DNA of 64,000 nucleotides from Closterium sp. NIES-65 (Eukaryota > Streptophyta > Zygnematophyceae > Desmidiales > Closteriaceae). The notes below the pieces were generated by a model, which did not search any database, was not told the DNA's origin, and saw nothing but the letters and a program-made list of their open reading frames with translations. The stretch's first letter is position 1. The number at the start of each line of letters is the position of its first letter. Shown piece after piece: positions 25,136-36,000 of the stretch. Made by a program: the position numbers and the translations under genes. The stretch is from NCBI GenBank assembly GCA_948144175.1, contig CANXME010002468.1, positions 1-64,000 of the forward strand, in the 5' to 3' direction.

Positions 25136-25849
25136 CATGTGCAAAATTTCAAGAACAAGGGCCTAGCAGGTGCAAATTGCAAGAACAAGGGCCTCGCGAG
25201 TGCAAAATGGCAAGAACAAAGGGCCTAGCGTGTGCAAAATAGCAAGAACAAGGGCCTCGCGTGTGCAAAATTTCAAGAACAAGGTCCAGGCATGTGCAAC
25301 ATTGCAAGAACAAGGGCCTAGCGTGTGCAAAATAGCAAGAACAAGGGCCTAGTATGTGCAAAATTGGAAGAACAAGTGCTTAGCGTGTGCAAAATTTCAA
25401 GTACAATGGCCTAGTGTGTGCAAAATTTCAAGAACAAGGGCCTAGCAAGTGCAAAATTGGAAGAACAAGTGTCTAGCGTGTGCAAAATTGCAAGAACAAG
25501 GGCGTAGCGTTTGTAAAATTTCAAGAACAAGGGCCTAGCGAGTGCAAAATTGCAGGAACAAGGGCCTAGCGTGTGTAAAATAGCAAGAACAAGGGCCTAG
25601 CGTGTGCAACAATTCAAGAACAAGGGCCTAGCGAGTGCAATATTTCAACAACAAGCGCCTAGCATGTGCAAAATTGCAAGAACAAGGGCCTAGCGTGTGC
25701 AAAATTGGAAGAACAAGAGGCTAGCATGTGCAACTTGCAAGAACAAGGGCCTAGCGTGTGCAAAATTTCAAGAACAAGGGCCTAGCGAGAGCAAAATTGG
25801 AAGTACAAGTACCTAGCGTGTGCAAAATTGCAAGAACAAGGGCCTAGCT

Positions 25850-27057
25850 TGTGCAAAATTTCAAGAACAAGGGCCTAGCGTGTGCAAAATTTCAAGAACA
25901 AGGTCCTAGCGGGTGCAAAATTGCAAGAACAAGGGCCTAGCGTGTGCAACATTGCAAGAACAACGGCCTAGCATGTGCAAAATTGCAAGAACAAGGGCCT
26001 AGCGTGTGCAAAATTTCAAGAAAAAGTAACTAGAAAGTGCAAAATTGCAAGAACAAGGGCCTACCGAGTGCAAAATTGGAAGAACAAGTGCCTAGCATGT
26101 GCAAAATTGCAACAACAAGGGCCTTTCGTGTCCAACATTTCAAGAACAAGGGCCTAGAGAGTGCAAAATTGGAAGAACAAGGGCCTAGCGTGTGCAAAAT
26201 TGGAAGAACAAGGGCCTAGCGAGTGCAAAATTGCAAGAACAAGAGCCTAGCGAGTTCAAAATTGGAAGAACAAGGGCCTAGCGAGTGCAAAATTGGAAGA
26301 ACAAGGGCCTAGCGTGTGCAAAATTGCAAGAACAAGGGCCTAGCGTGTGAAACATTTCAAGAACAAGGGCCTAGCGAGTGCAAAATTTCAAGAACAAGGG
26401 CCTAGCGTGTGCAAAATTGCAAGAACAAGGGCCTAGCATGTGCAAAAGTTCAAGAACAATGGCCTAGCGAGTGCAAAATTGCAAGAACAAGGGCCTAGTG
26501 AGTGCAAAATTGGAAGAACAAGTGCGTGGCGTATGCAAAATTGCAAGAACAAGGGCCTAGCGTGTGCAACATTTCAAGAACAAGGGCCTAGCGAGTGCAA
26601 AATTGAAAGAAGAACGGCCTAGCGTGTGCAACATTTCAAGAACAAGGGGCTATCGTGTGCAAAATTTCAGGAACAAGGGCCTAGGGAGTGCAAAATTGCA
26701 AGAACAAGGGCCTAGCGAGTGCAAAATTGCGAGAACAAGGGCCTAGCGTATGCAAAATTGCAAGAACAAGGGCCTAGCGTGTGCAAACTTTCAAGAACAA
26801 GGGCCTAGCGTGTGCAAAATAGCAAGAACAAGGGCCTAGCGTGTGCAAAATTTCAAGAACAAGGGCCTAGCGAGTGCAAAATTTCAACAACAAGCGCCTA
26901 GCGTGTGCAAAATTGCAAGAACAAGGGCCTAGCGTGTGCAAAATTGGAAGAACAAGGGGCTAGCGTGTGCAACTTGCAAGAACAAGGGCCTAGCGTGTGC
27001 AAAATTTCAAGAACAAGGGCCTAGCGAGAGCAAAATTGGAAGTACAAGTACCTAGCG
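25850..27057 (+). repeat. 1,208-bp tandem unit, copy 1 (39 monomers - 1 bp)
   Basis: Head-to-tail with 27,058-28,265. Anchors: AGGTCCTAGCGGG (GGTCC 25,902/27,110), GAAAAAGTAACTAGAAAGTGC, CCTTTCGTGTCCAAC and TTCAACAACAAGCG (26,883/28,091), all at offset 1,208. The TTCAACAAC anchor also occurs at 25,644, so the unit's end is present a third time upstream, there with one extra monomer (1,239). Confidence 0.92.
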
Positions 27058-28265
27058 TGTGCAAAATTTCAAGAACAAGGGCCTAGCGTGTGCAAAATTT
27101 CAAGAACAAGGTCCTAGCGGGTGCAAAATTGCAAGAACAAGGGCCTAGCGTGTGCAACATTGCAAGAACAACGGCCTAGCATGTGCAAAATTGCAAGAAC
27201 AAGGGCCTAGCGTGTGCAAAATTTCAAGAAAAAGTAACTAGAAAGTGCAAAATTGCAAGAACAAGGGCCTACCGAGTGCAAAATTGGAAGAACAAGTGCC
27301 TAGCATGTGCAAAATTGCAACAACAAGGGCCTTTCGTGTCCAACATTTCAAGAACAAGGGCCTAGAGAGTGCAAAATTGGAAGAACAAGGGCCTAGCGTG
27401 TGCAAAATTGGAAGAACAAGGGCCTAGCGAGTGCAAAATTGCAAGAACAAGAGCCTAGCGAGTTCAAAATTGGAAGAACAAGGGCCTAGCGAGTGCAAAA
27501 TTGGAAGAACAAGGGCCTAGCGTGTGCAAAATTGCAAGAACAAGGGCCTAGCGTGTGAAACATTTCAAGAACAAGGGCCTAGCGAGTGCAAAATTTCAAG
27601 AACAAGGGCCTAGCGTGTGCAAAATTGCAAGAACAAGGGCCTAGCATGTGCAAAAGTTCAAGAACAATGGCCTAGCGAGTGCAAAATTGCAAGAACAAGG
27701 GCCTAGTGAGTGCAAAATTGGAAGAACAAGTGCGTGGCGTATGCAAAATTGCAAGAACAAGGGCCTAGCGTGTGCAACATTTCAAGAACAAGGGCCTAGC
27801 GAGTGCAAAATTGAAAGAAGAACGGCCTAGCGTGTGCAACATTTCAAGAACAAGGGGCTATCGTGTGCAAAATTTCAGGAACAAGGGCCTAGGGAGTGCA
27901 AAATTGCAAGAACAAGGGCCTAGCGAGTGCAAAATTGCGAGAACAAGGGCCTAGCGTATGCAAAATTGCAAGAACAAGGGCCTAGCGTGTGCAAAATAGC
28001 AAGAACAAGGGCCTAGCGTGTGCAAAATAGCAAGAACAAGGGCCTAGCGTGTGCAAAATTTCAAGAACAAGGGCCTAGCGAGTGCAAAATTTCAACAACA
28101 AGCGCCTAGCGTGTGCAAAATTGCAAGAACAAGGGCCTAGCGTGTGCAAAATTGGAAGAACAAGGGGCTAGCGTGTGCAACTTGCAAGAACAAGGGCCTA
28201 GCGTGTGCAAAATTTCAAGAACAAGGGCCTAGCGAGAGCAAAATTGGAAGTACAAGTACCTAGCG
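27058..28265 (+). repeat. 1,208-bp tandem unit, copy 2
   Basis: Second copy of 25,850-27,057. Several hundred consecutive bases appear identical by eye, including rare variants CCTAGGGAGTGC, TTTCAGGAAC and GAACGGCC. One monomer differs near 27,985 (AATAGC tail against ACTTTC). Confidence 0.92.
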
Positions 28266-28309
28266 TGTGCAAAATTTCAAGAACAAGGGCCTAGCGTGTG
28301 CAACATTTC

Positions 28310-28545
28310 AAGAACAAGGGCCTAGCGTGTGCAAAATAGCAAGAACATGGGCCTAGCGAGTGCAAAATTGCAAGAACAAGGGCCTAGCGTGTGTAAAATT
28401 GCAAGAACAAGGGCCTAGCGAGTGCAAAATTGCAAGAACAAGGGCCTAGCGTGTGCAAACGTTCAAGAAAAAGGGCATAGCGTGTGCAAAATAGCAAGAA
28501 TAAGAGCCTAGCGTGTGCAAAATTGCACGAATAAGGGCCCAGCGA
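28310..28545 (+). repeat. L1-type patch inside L2 (first)
   Basis: Monomers here show L1 hallmarks (AACATGGGCC, AACGTTCAAGAAAAAGGGC, AAGAATAAGAGCC, GCACGAATAAGGGCC) and then switch inside a monomer to Block X sequence (GGGCCCAGCG) near 28,535. This is a mosaic junction between subfamilies. Confidence 0.75.
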
Positions 28546-29529
28546 GTGCAAAATTGGAAGAACAAGTGCCTAGCATGTGCAAAATTGCAAGAACAAGGGC
28601 CTAGCGAGTGCAGAATTGGAACAACAAGGGCCTAGCGTGTGCAAAATAGCAAGAACAAGGGCCTAGCGTGTTCAAAATTGGAAGAACAAGAGCCTAGCAT
28701 ATGCAAAATTTCAAGAACAAGGGCCTAGCATGTGCAACATTTCAAGAACAAGGGCCTAGCAGGTGCAAATTGCAAGAACAAGGGCCTAGCGAGTGCAAAA
28801 TTGCAAGAACAAAGGGCCTAGCGTGTGCAAAATAGCAAGAACAAGGGCCTAGCGTGTGCAAAATTTCAAGAACAAGGGCCAGGCATGTGCAACATTGCAA
28901 GAACAAGGGCCTAGCGTGTGCAAAATAGCAAGAACAAGGGCCTAGTATGTGCAAAATTGGAAGAACAAGGGCTTACCGTGTGCAAAATTTCAAGAACAAT
29001 GGCCTAGCGTGTGCAAAATTTCAAGAACAAGGGCCTAGCAAGTGCAAAATTGGAAGAACAAGTGTCTAGCGTGTGCAAAATTGCAAGAACAAGGGCGTAG
29101 CGTGTATAAAAATCGAAGAACTAGGGCCTAGCGAGTGCAAAATAGCAAGAACAAGGGCCTAGCGTGTGCAAAAATTCAAGAACAAGGGCCTAGCGAGTGC
29201 AAAATTTCAACAACAAGCGCCTAGCGTGTGCAAAATTGCAAGAACAAGGGCCTAGCGTGTGCAAAATTGGAAGAACAAGGGGCTAGCGTGTGCAACTTGC
29301 AAGAACAAGGGCCTAGCGTGTGCAGAATTTCAAGAACAAGGGCCTAGCGAGAGCAAAATTGGAAGTACAAGTACCTAGCGTGTGCAAAATTGCAAGAACA
29401 AGGGCCTAGCGTGTGCAAAATTTCAAGAACAAGGGCCTAGCGTGTGCAACATTTCAAGAACAAGGGCCTAGCGTGTGCAAAATAGCAAGAACATGGGCCT
29501 AGCGAGTGCAAAATTGCAAGAACAAGGGC

Positions 29530-30580
29530 CTAGCGTGTGTAAAATTGCAAGAACAAGGGCCTAGCGAGTGCATAATTGCAAGAACAAGGGCCTAGCGTGT
29601 GCAAACGTTCAAGGAAAAGGGCATAGCGTGTGCAAAATAGCAAGAATAAGAGCCTAGCGAGTGCAAAATTGCACGAATAAGGGCCTAGCGTGTGCAAACG
29701 TTCAAGAAAAAGGGCCTTGTGTGTGCAATATAGCAAGAAAAAGGGACTAGCGAGTGCAAAATAGCAAGAACAAGAGCCTAGCGTTTGCAAAATAGCAAGA
29801 ACATGGGCCTAGGGAGTGCAAAATTGCAAGAACAAGGGCCTAGCATGTGCAAACGTTCAAGAAAAAGGGCCTTGTGTGTGCAAAATAGCAAGAAAAAGGG
29901 CCTAGCGAGTGCAAAATAGCAAGAACAAGGGCCTAGCGTGTGCAAAATAGCAAGAACATGGGCCTAGAGAGTGCAAAATTGCAAGAACAAGGGCCTAGCG
30001 TGTGCAAAATTGCAAGAACAAGGGCCTAGCGTGTGCAAAATTTCAAGAACAAGGGCCTAGCGAGAGCAAAATTGGGAAGTACAAGTACCTAGCGTGTGCA
30101 AAATTGCAAGAACAAGGGCCTAGCGTGTGCAAAATTTCAAGAACAAGGGCCTAGCGTGTGCAACATTTCAAGAACAAGGGCCTAGCGGGTGCAAAATTGC
30201 ATGAACAAGGGCATAGCGTGTGCAACATTGCAAGAACAAGGGCCTAGCGTGTGCAAAATTGCAAGAACAAGGGCCTAGCGTGTGCAAAATTTCAAGAACA
30301 AGTGCCTTGCAAGTGCAAAATTGCAAGAACAAGGGCCTACCGAGTGCAAAATTGGAAGAACAAGTGCCTAGCGTGTGCAAAATTGCAACAACAAGGGACT
30401 TTTGTGTGCAACATTTCAAGAACAAGGGCCTAGCGAGTGCAAAATTGGAAGAACAAGGGCCTAGCGTGTGCAAAATTGGAAGAACAAGGGCCTAGTGAGT
30501 GCAAAATTGCAAGAACAAGGGCCTAGCGAGTGCGAAATTGCAAGAACAAGGGCCTACCGAGTGCAAAATTGGAAGAACAA
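29530..30580 (+). repeat. Duplicated segment with L1 patch, copy 1
   Basis: Bases from about 29.57 to 30.00 kb are the transposed L1 block seen at 7.54-7.97 kb. The segment then returns to L2 monomers (GAGAGCAAAATTGGGAAGTAC, CCTTGCAAGTGC, CCTACCGAGTGC, GACTTTTGTGTGC). It is repeated downstream at offset 1,117 (CTAGAGAG 29,964/31,081), changing to 1,023 = 33 x 31 after about 30.2 kb because the second copy lacks 94 bp (three monomers plus one extra G). Confidence 0.88.
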
Positions 30581-30646
30581 GTGCCTAGCGTGTGCAAAAT
30601 TGCAACAACAAGGGCCTAGCGAGTGCAAAATTGCAACAACAAGGGC

Positions 30647-31603
30647 CTAGCGTGTGTAAAATTGCAAGAACAAGGGCCTAGCGAGTGCAAAATTGCAAGA
30701 ACAAGGGCCTAGCGTGTGCAAACGTTCAAGAAAAAGGGCATAGCGTGTGCAAAATAGCAAGAATAAGAGCCTAGCGAGTGCAAAATTGCACGAATAAGGG
30801 CCTAGCGTGTGCAAACGTTCAAGAAAAAAGACCTTGTGTGTGCAATATAGCAAGAAAAAGGGCCTAGCGAGTGCAAAATAGCAAGAACAAGAGCCTAGCG
30901 TTTGCAAAATAGCAAGAACATGGGCCTAGGGAGTGCAAAATTGCAAGAACAAGGGCCTAGCATGTGCAAACGTTCAAGAAAAAGGGCCTTGTGTGTGCAA
31001 AATAGCAAGAAAAAGGGCCTAGCGAGTGCAAAATAGAGAGAACAAGGGCCTAGCGTGTGCAAAATAGCAAGAACATGGGCCTAGAGAGTGCAAAATTGCA
31101 AGAACAAGGGCCTAGCGTGTGCAAAATTGCAAGAACAAGGGCCTAGCGTGTGCAAAATTTCAAGAACAAGGGCCTAGCGTGTGCAACATTTCAAGAACAA
31201 GGGCCTAGCGGGTGCAAAATTGCAAGAACAAGGGCATAGCGTGTGCAACATTGCAAGAACAAGGGCCTAGCGTGTGCAAAATTGCAAGAACAAGGGCCTA
31301 GCGTGTGCAAAATTTAAAGAACAAGTGCCTTGCAAGTGCAAAATTGCAAGAACAAGGGCCTACCGAGTGCAAAATTGGAAGAACAAGTGCCTAGCGTGTG
31401 CAAAATTGCAACAACAAGGGCCTTTTGTGTGCAACATTTCAAGAACAAGGGCCTAGCGAGTGCAAAATTGGAAGAACAAGGGCCTAGCGTGTGCAAAATT
31501 GGAAGAACAAGGGCCTAGTGAGTGCACAATTGCAAGAACAAGGGCCTAGCGAGTGCGAAATTGCAAGAACAAGGGCCTACCGAGTGCAAAATTGGAAGAA
31601 CAA
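30647..31603 (+). repeat. Duplicated segment with L1 patch, copy 2
   Basis: Partner of 29,530-30,580. It retains the AACGTTC monomers, AAGACCTTGTGTGTGC, GCAATATAGC, CCTAGGGAGTGC and CCTACCGAGTGC. The inserted L1 block was therefore duplicated together with its L2 flank, so the insertion came before the duplication. Confidence 0.88.
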
Positions 31604-32221
31604 GGGCCTAGCGAGTGCAAAATTTGAAGAACAAGGGCCTAGCGGGTGCAAAATTGGAAGAACAAGGGCCTAGCGAGTGCAAAATTGCAAGAACAAGGGC
31701 CTAGCGAGTGCGAAATTGCAAGAACAAGGGCCTAGCGTGTGCAAAATTGTAAGAACAAGGGCCTAGCGTGTGCAAAATTGTAAAAAAAGGGCCTAGCTTG
31801 TGCAAAATAGCAAGTACAAGGGCCTAGCGTGTGCAAAATTTCAAGAACAAGGGCCTAGCTTGTCCAAAATTGCAAGAACAAGGGCCTAGCGTGTGCAAAA
31901 TTGCAAGAACAAGGGCCTAGCGAGTGCAAAATTGGAAGAACAAGGGCCTAGCGAGTGCAAAATTGGAAGAACAAGGGCCTAGCGTGTGCCAAAGTTCAAG
32001 AACAAGGGCCTAGCAGGTGCAAAATTGCAAGAACAATGGCCTAGCGTGTGCTAAATTCGAAGAACAAGGGCCTAGCGTGTGCAAAATAGCAAAAATAAGG
32101 GCCAAGCGTGTGCAAAATTGGAAGAACAAAGGCCTAGCGTGTGCAAAATAGCAAGAACAAGGGCCTAGCGTGTGCAAAATTGCAAGAACAAGGGCCTAGC
32201 CTGTGCAAAACTTCAAGAACA

Positions 32222-32248
32222 AGGACCTAGCGAGTGCAAAATTTATAG
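32222..32248 (+). repeat. GGACC/TTATAG marker monomers shared by both arms
   Basis: The pair is a monomer beginning AAGGACCTAGCGAGTGC followed by a tail ATTTATAG in place of ATTGCAAG. In the left arm it recurs near 12.73, 19.40, 21.08, 35.35, 36.04, 37.01 and 37.58 kb. In the right arm it appears inverted (CTATAAATTTTGC with CTAGGTCC) many times from 39,036 on. It is the clearest multi-monomer haplotype common to both arms and shows they share an ancestor beyond the single monomer. Confidence 0.85.
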
Positions 32249-32256
32249 AACAAGTG

Positions 32257-32270
32257 CCTAAACCCTAAAC
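32257..32270 (+). other. Telomere-like tract in left arm (two CCCTAAA units)
   Basis: Bases CCTAAACCCTAAAC form exactly two heptamers of the CCCTAAA permutation. They replace the 17 bases between CCT and AGGAAG of a normal monomer, giving a net loss of 3 bp: the offset to the duplicate at 35.4 kb changes from 3,121 to 3,124 across it. The flanks are the TTATAG-tail monomer on the left and AGGAAGAACAAGGGCC on the right. Confidence 0.8.
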
Positions 32271-32870
32271 AGGAAGAACAAGGGCCTAGCATGAGCAAAA
32301 TAGCAAGAATAAGGGCCTAGTATGTGCAAAATTGGAAGAACAAGGGCCTAGCGTGTGCAAAATTTCAAGAACAAAGGCCTAGCGTGTGCAAAATTTCAAG
32401 AACAAGGGCCTAGCAAGTGCAAAAGTGGAAGAACAAGGGCCTAGCGTGTGCAAAATTTATAGAACAAGGGCCTAGCGTGTGCTAAATTGCAAGAAAAAGG
32501 GCCTAGCGTGAGCACAATTGTAAGAACAAGGGCCTAGCGTGTGCAAAATTGTAAGAACAAGGGCCTAGCTTGTGCAAAATAGCAAGAACAAGAGCCTAGC
32601 ATGTGCAAAATGTCAAGAACAAGGGCCTAGCTTGTGCAAAATTGCAAGAACAAGGGCCTAGCGAGTGGAAAATTGGAAGAACAAGGGCCTCGCGAGTGCA
32701 AAATTGCAAGAACAAGGGCCTAGCGAGTGCAAAAATGCAAGAACAAGGGCCTAGCGTGTGCAAAATTATAAGAGCAAGGGCCTAGCGTGTGCAAAATTGT
32801 AAGAACAAGGGCCTAGCTTGTGCAAAATAGCAACTACAAGGGCCTAGCATGTGCAAAATTTCAAGAACAA

Positions 32871-33840
32871 GGGCCTAGCGTGTGCAAAATTGCAAGAATA
32901 AGGGCCTAGCGTGTGCAAAATTGCAAGAACAAGGGCCTAGCGAGTGCAAAATTGGAAGAACAAGGGCCTAGAACAAGGGCCTAGCGAGTGCAAATTTGGA
33001 AGAACAAGGGCCTAGCGTGTGCAAAAGTTCAATAACAAGGGCCTAGCGGGTGCAAAATTGCAAGAACAAGGGCCTAGCGTGTGCAAAATTGGAAGAATCA
33101 GGGCCTAGCGTGTGCAAAATAGCAAGAACAAGGGCCTAGCGTGTGCAAAATTGGAAGAACAAGGGCCTAGCGTGTGCCAACTAGCAAGAACAAGGGCCTA
33201 GCGTGTGCAAAATTGCAAGAACAAGGGCCTAGCCTTTGCAAAACTGGAAAAACAAGGGCCTAGCGTGTGCAAAATAGCAAGAACAAGGGCCTAGCATGTG
33301 CAAAATTGGAAGAACAAGGTCCTAGCGTGTGCAAAATTTCAAGAACAAAGGCCTAGCGAGTGCAAAATTGGAAGACCAAGGGCCTAGCGTGTGCAAAATT
33401 GCAAGAACAAGGGCCTAGCGTGTGCAAAATTGCAAGAATAAGGGCCTAGCGTGTGCAAAATTGCAAGAACAAGGGCCTAGCGAGTGCAAAATTGGAAGAA
33501 CAAGGGCCTAGAACAAGGGCCTAGGGAGTGCAAAATTTCAAGAACAAGGGCCTAGCGTGTGCAAAAGTTCAAGAACAAGGGCCTACCGGGTGCAAAATTG
33601 CAAGAACAAGGGCCTAGCGTGTGCAAAATTGGAAGAATAAGGGCCTAGCGTGTGCAAAATAGCAAGAACAAGGGACTAGCGTGTGCAAAATTGGAAGAAC
33701 AAGGGCCTAGCGTGTGCAAAATAGCAAGAACAAGGGCCTATCGTGTGCAAAATTGCAAGAACAAGGGCCTAGCGAGTGCAACATTTATAGAACAAGGGCC
33801 TAGCATGTGCAAAACTGGAAAAACAAGGGCCTAGCATGTG
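32871..33840 (+). repeat. 540-bp tandem duplication (17 monomers + 13)
   Basis: A monomer run beginning GCGTGTGC with AAGAATAAGG at 32,871 recurs at 33,411, and the partial-monomer marker recurs at 32,967/33,507. The offset is 540 = 17 x 31 + 13, the 13 being the marker itself. The order continues through GCGGGTGC, AAGAATAAGG or AAGAATCAGG, and TAGC monomers. Related units with the marker lie at 36,742 and 37,344. Confidence 0.85.
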
Positions 33841-34519
33841 CAAAATAGCAAGAACAAGGGCCTAGCGTGTGCAAAATTTCAAGAACAAAGGCCAGGCATG
33901 TGCAACATTGCAAGAACAAGGGCCTAGCGTGTGCAAAATAGCAAGAACAAGGGCCTAGTATGTGCAAAATTGGAAGAACAAGGGCTTAGCGTGTGCAAAA
34001 TTTCAAGAACAATGGCCTAGCGTGTGCAAAATTTCAACAACAAGGGCCTAGCAAGTGCAAAATTGGAAGAACAAGTGTCTAGCGTGTGCAAAATTGCAAG
34101 AACAAGGGCGTAGCGTGTGTAAAATTTCAAGAACAAGGGCCTTGCGAGTGCAAAATTGCAAGAACAAGGGCCTAGCGTGTGAAAAATAGCAAGAACAAGG
34201 GCCTAGCGTGTGCAAACATTCAAGAACAAGGGCCTAGCGAGTGCAAAATTTCAACAACAAGCGCCTAGCGTGTGCAAAATTGCAAGAACAAGGGCCTAGC
34301 GTGTGCAAAATTGGAAGACCAAGGGGCTAGCGTGTGCAACTTGCAAGAACAAGGGCCTAGCGTGTGCAAAATTTCAAGAACAAGGGCCTAGAGAGAGCAA
34401 AATTGGAAGTACAAGTACCTAGCGTGTGCAAAATTGCAAGAACAAGGGCCTAGCCTGTGCATAAGTTCAAGAACAAGGGCCTAGCGGGTGCAAAAATGCA
34501 AGAACAAGGGCCTAGCGTG

Positions 34520-36000
34520 TGCAACATTGCAAGAACAAGGGCCTAGCGTGTGCAAAATTGCAAGTACAAGGGCCTAGCGTGTGCAAAAATTCAAGAACAA
34601 GTGCCTTGCAAGTGCAAAATTGCAAGAACAAGGGCCTACCGAGTGCAAAATTGGAAGAACAAGTGCCTACGTGTGCAAAATTGCTACAACAAGGGCCTTT
34701 CGTGTGCAACATTTCAAGAACAAGGGCCTAGCGAGTGCAAAATTGGAAGAACAAGGGCCTAGCGTGTGCAAAATTAGAAGAAAAAGGGCCTAGCGAGTGC
34801 AAAATTGCAAGAACAAAAGCCTAGCGAGTGCAAAATTGCAAGAACAAGGGCCTAGCGTGTGCAAAATTGTAAGAACAAGGGCCTAGCGTGTGCAAAAATG
34901 TAAGAAAAAGGGCCTAGCTTGTGCAATATAGCAAGTACAAGGGCCTAGCATGTGCAAAATTTCAAGAACAAGAGCCTAGCTTGTCCAAAATTGCAAGAAC
35001 AAGGGCCTAGCGTGTGCAAAATTGCAAGAACAAGGGCCTAGCGAGTGCAAAATTGAAAGAACAAGGGCCTAGCGAGTGCAAAATTGGAAGAACAAGGGCC
35101 TAGCGTGTGCAAAAGTTCAAGAACAAGGGCCTAGCGGGTGCAAAATTGCAAGAACAATGGCCTAGCGTGTGCAAAATTCGAAGAACAAGGGCCTAGCGTG
35201 TGCAAAATAGCAAGAACAAGGGCCAAGCGTGTGCAAAATTGGAAGAACAAAGGCCTATTGTGTGCAAAATAGCAAGAATAAGGGCCTAGCGTGTGCAAAA
35301 TTGCAAGAACAAGGGCCTAGCCTGTGCAAAACTTCAAGAACAAGGACCTCGCGAGTGCAAAATTTATAGAACAAGGGCCTAGCGTGTGCAAAACAGGAAG
35401 AACAAGGGCCTAGCATGAGCAAAATAGCAAGAATATGGGCCTAGCATGTGCAAAATTGGAAGAACAACGGCCTAGCGTGTGCAAAATTTCAAGAACAAAG
35501 GCCTAGCATGTGCAAAATTTCAAGAACAAGGGCCTAGCAAGTGCAAAAGTGGAAGAACAAGGGCCTAGCGTGTGCAAAATTGCAAAAACAAGGGCCTAGC
35601 GTGTGCAAAATTGCAAGAAAAAGGGCCTAGCGTGTGTAAAATCGTAAGAACAAGGGCCTAGCGTGTGCAAAATTGTAAGAACAAGGGCCTAGCTTGTGCA
35701 AAATAGCAAGAACAAGAGCCTAGCATATGCAAAATGTAAAAAACAAGGGCCTAGCTTGTGCAAAATTGCAAGAACAAGGGCCTAGCGAGTGCAAAATTGG
35801 AAGAACAAGGGCCTCGCGAGTGCAAAATTGCAAGAACAAGGGCCTAGCGAGTGGAAAATTGTAAGAACAAGGGCCTAGCGTGTGCAAAATTGTAAGAACA
35901 AGGGCCTAGCTTGTGCAAAATAGCAAGTACAAGGGCCTAGCATGTGCAAAATTTCAAGAACAAGGGCCTAGCGTGTGCAAAATTGCAAGAACAAGGGCCT
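34520..36000 (+). repeat. About 1.6-kb segment, copy 2
   Basis: Partner of 31,245-32,900 with the same variant order. At the place of the telomere-like tract it has an ordinary monomer, CCTAGCGTGTGC followed by AAAACAGG (35,378-35,397). A further TTATAG-tail repeat of the same sub-block begins 682 bp (22 x 31) on, with ATTTATA at 36,044. Confidence 0.83.

Larger units (their letters stand above)
31245..32900 (+). repeat. About 1.6-kb segment duplicated at 34.5-36.0 kb, copy 1
   Basis: Order of markers: GCAACATTGC, CCTTGCAAGTGC, CCTACCGAGTGC, TTGTCCAAAATTGC, AAATTCGAAGAAC, GGGCCAAGCG, GCCTGTGCAAAACTTC, AAGGACC plus the TTATAG tail, AACAGGAAG, GCATGAGC. Offsets to the partner are 3,276 at the start and 3,121 after about 31.75 kb (TGTCCAAA 31,861/34,982; ATTTATAG 32,241/35,362), so copy 1 has five extra monomers. 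It carries the telomere-like tract. Confidence 0.85.

Noticed and set aside
29570-30000. Mobile-element origin for the transposed L1 block
   Set aside because: The block is made only of satellite monomers and has no coding capacity, terminal repeats or tail. Gene conversion or unequal exchange explains it more simply.
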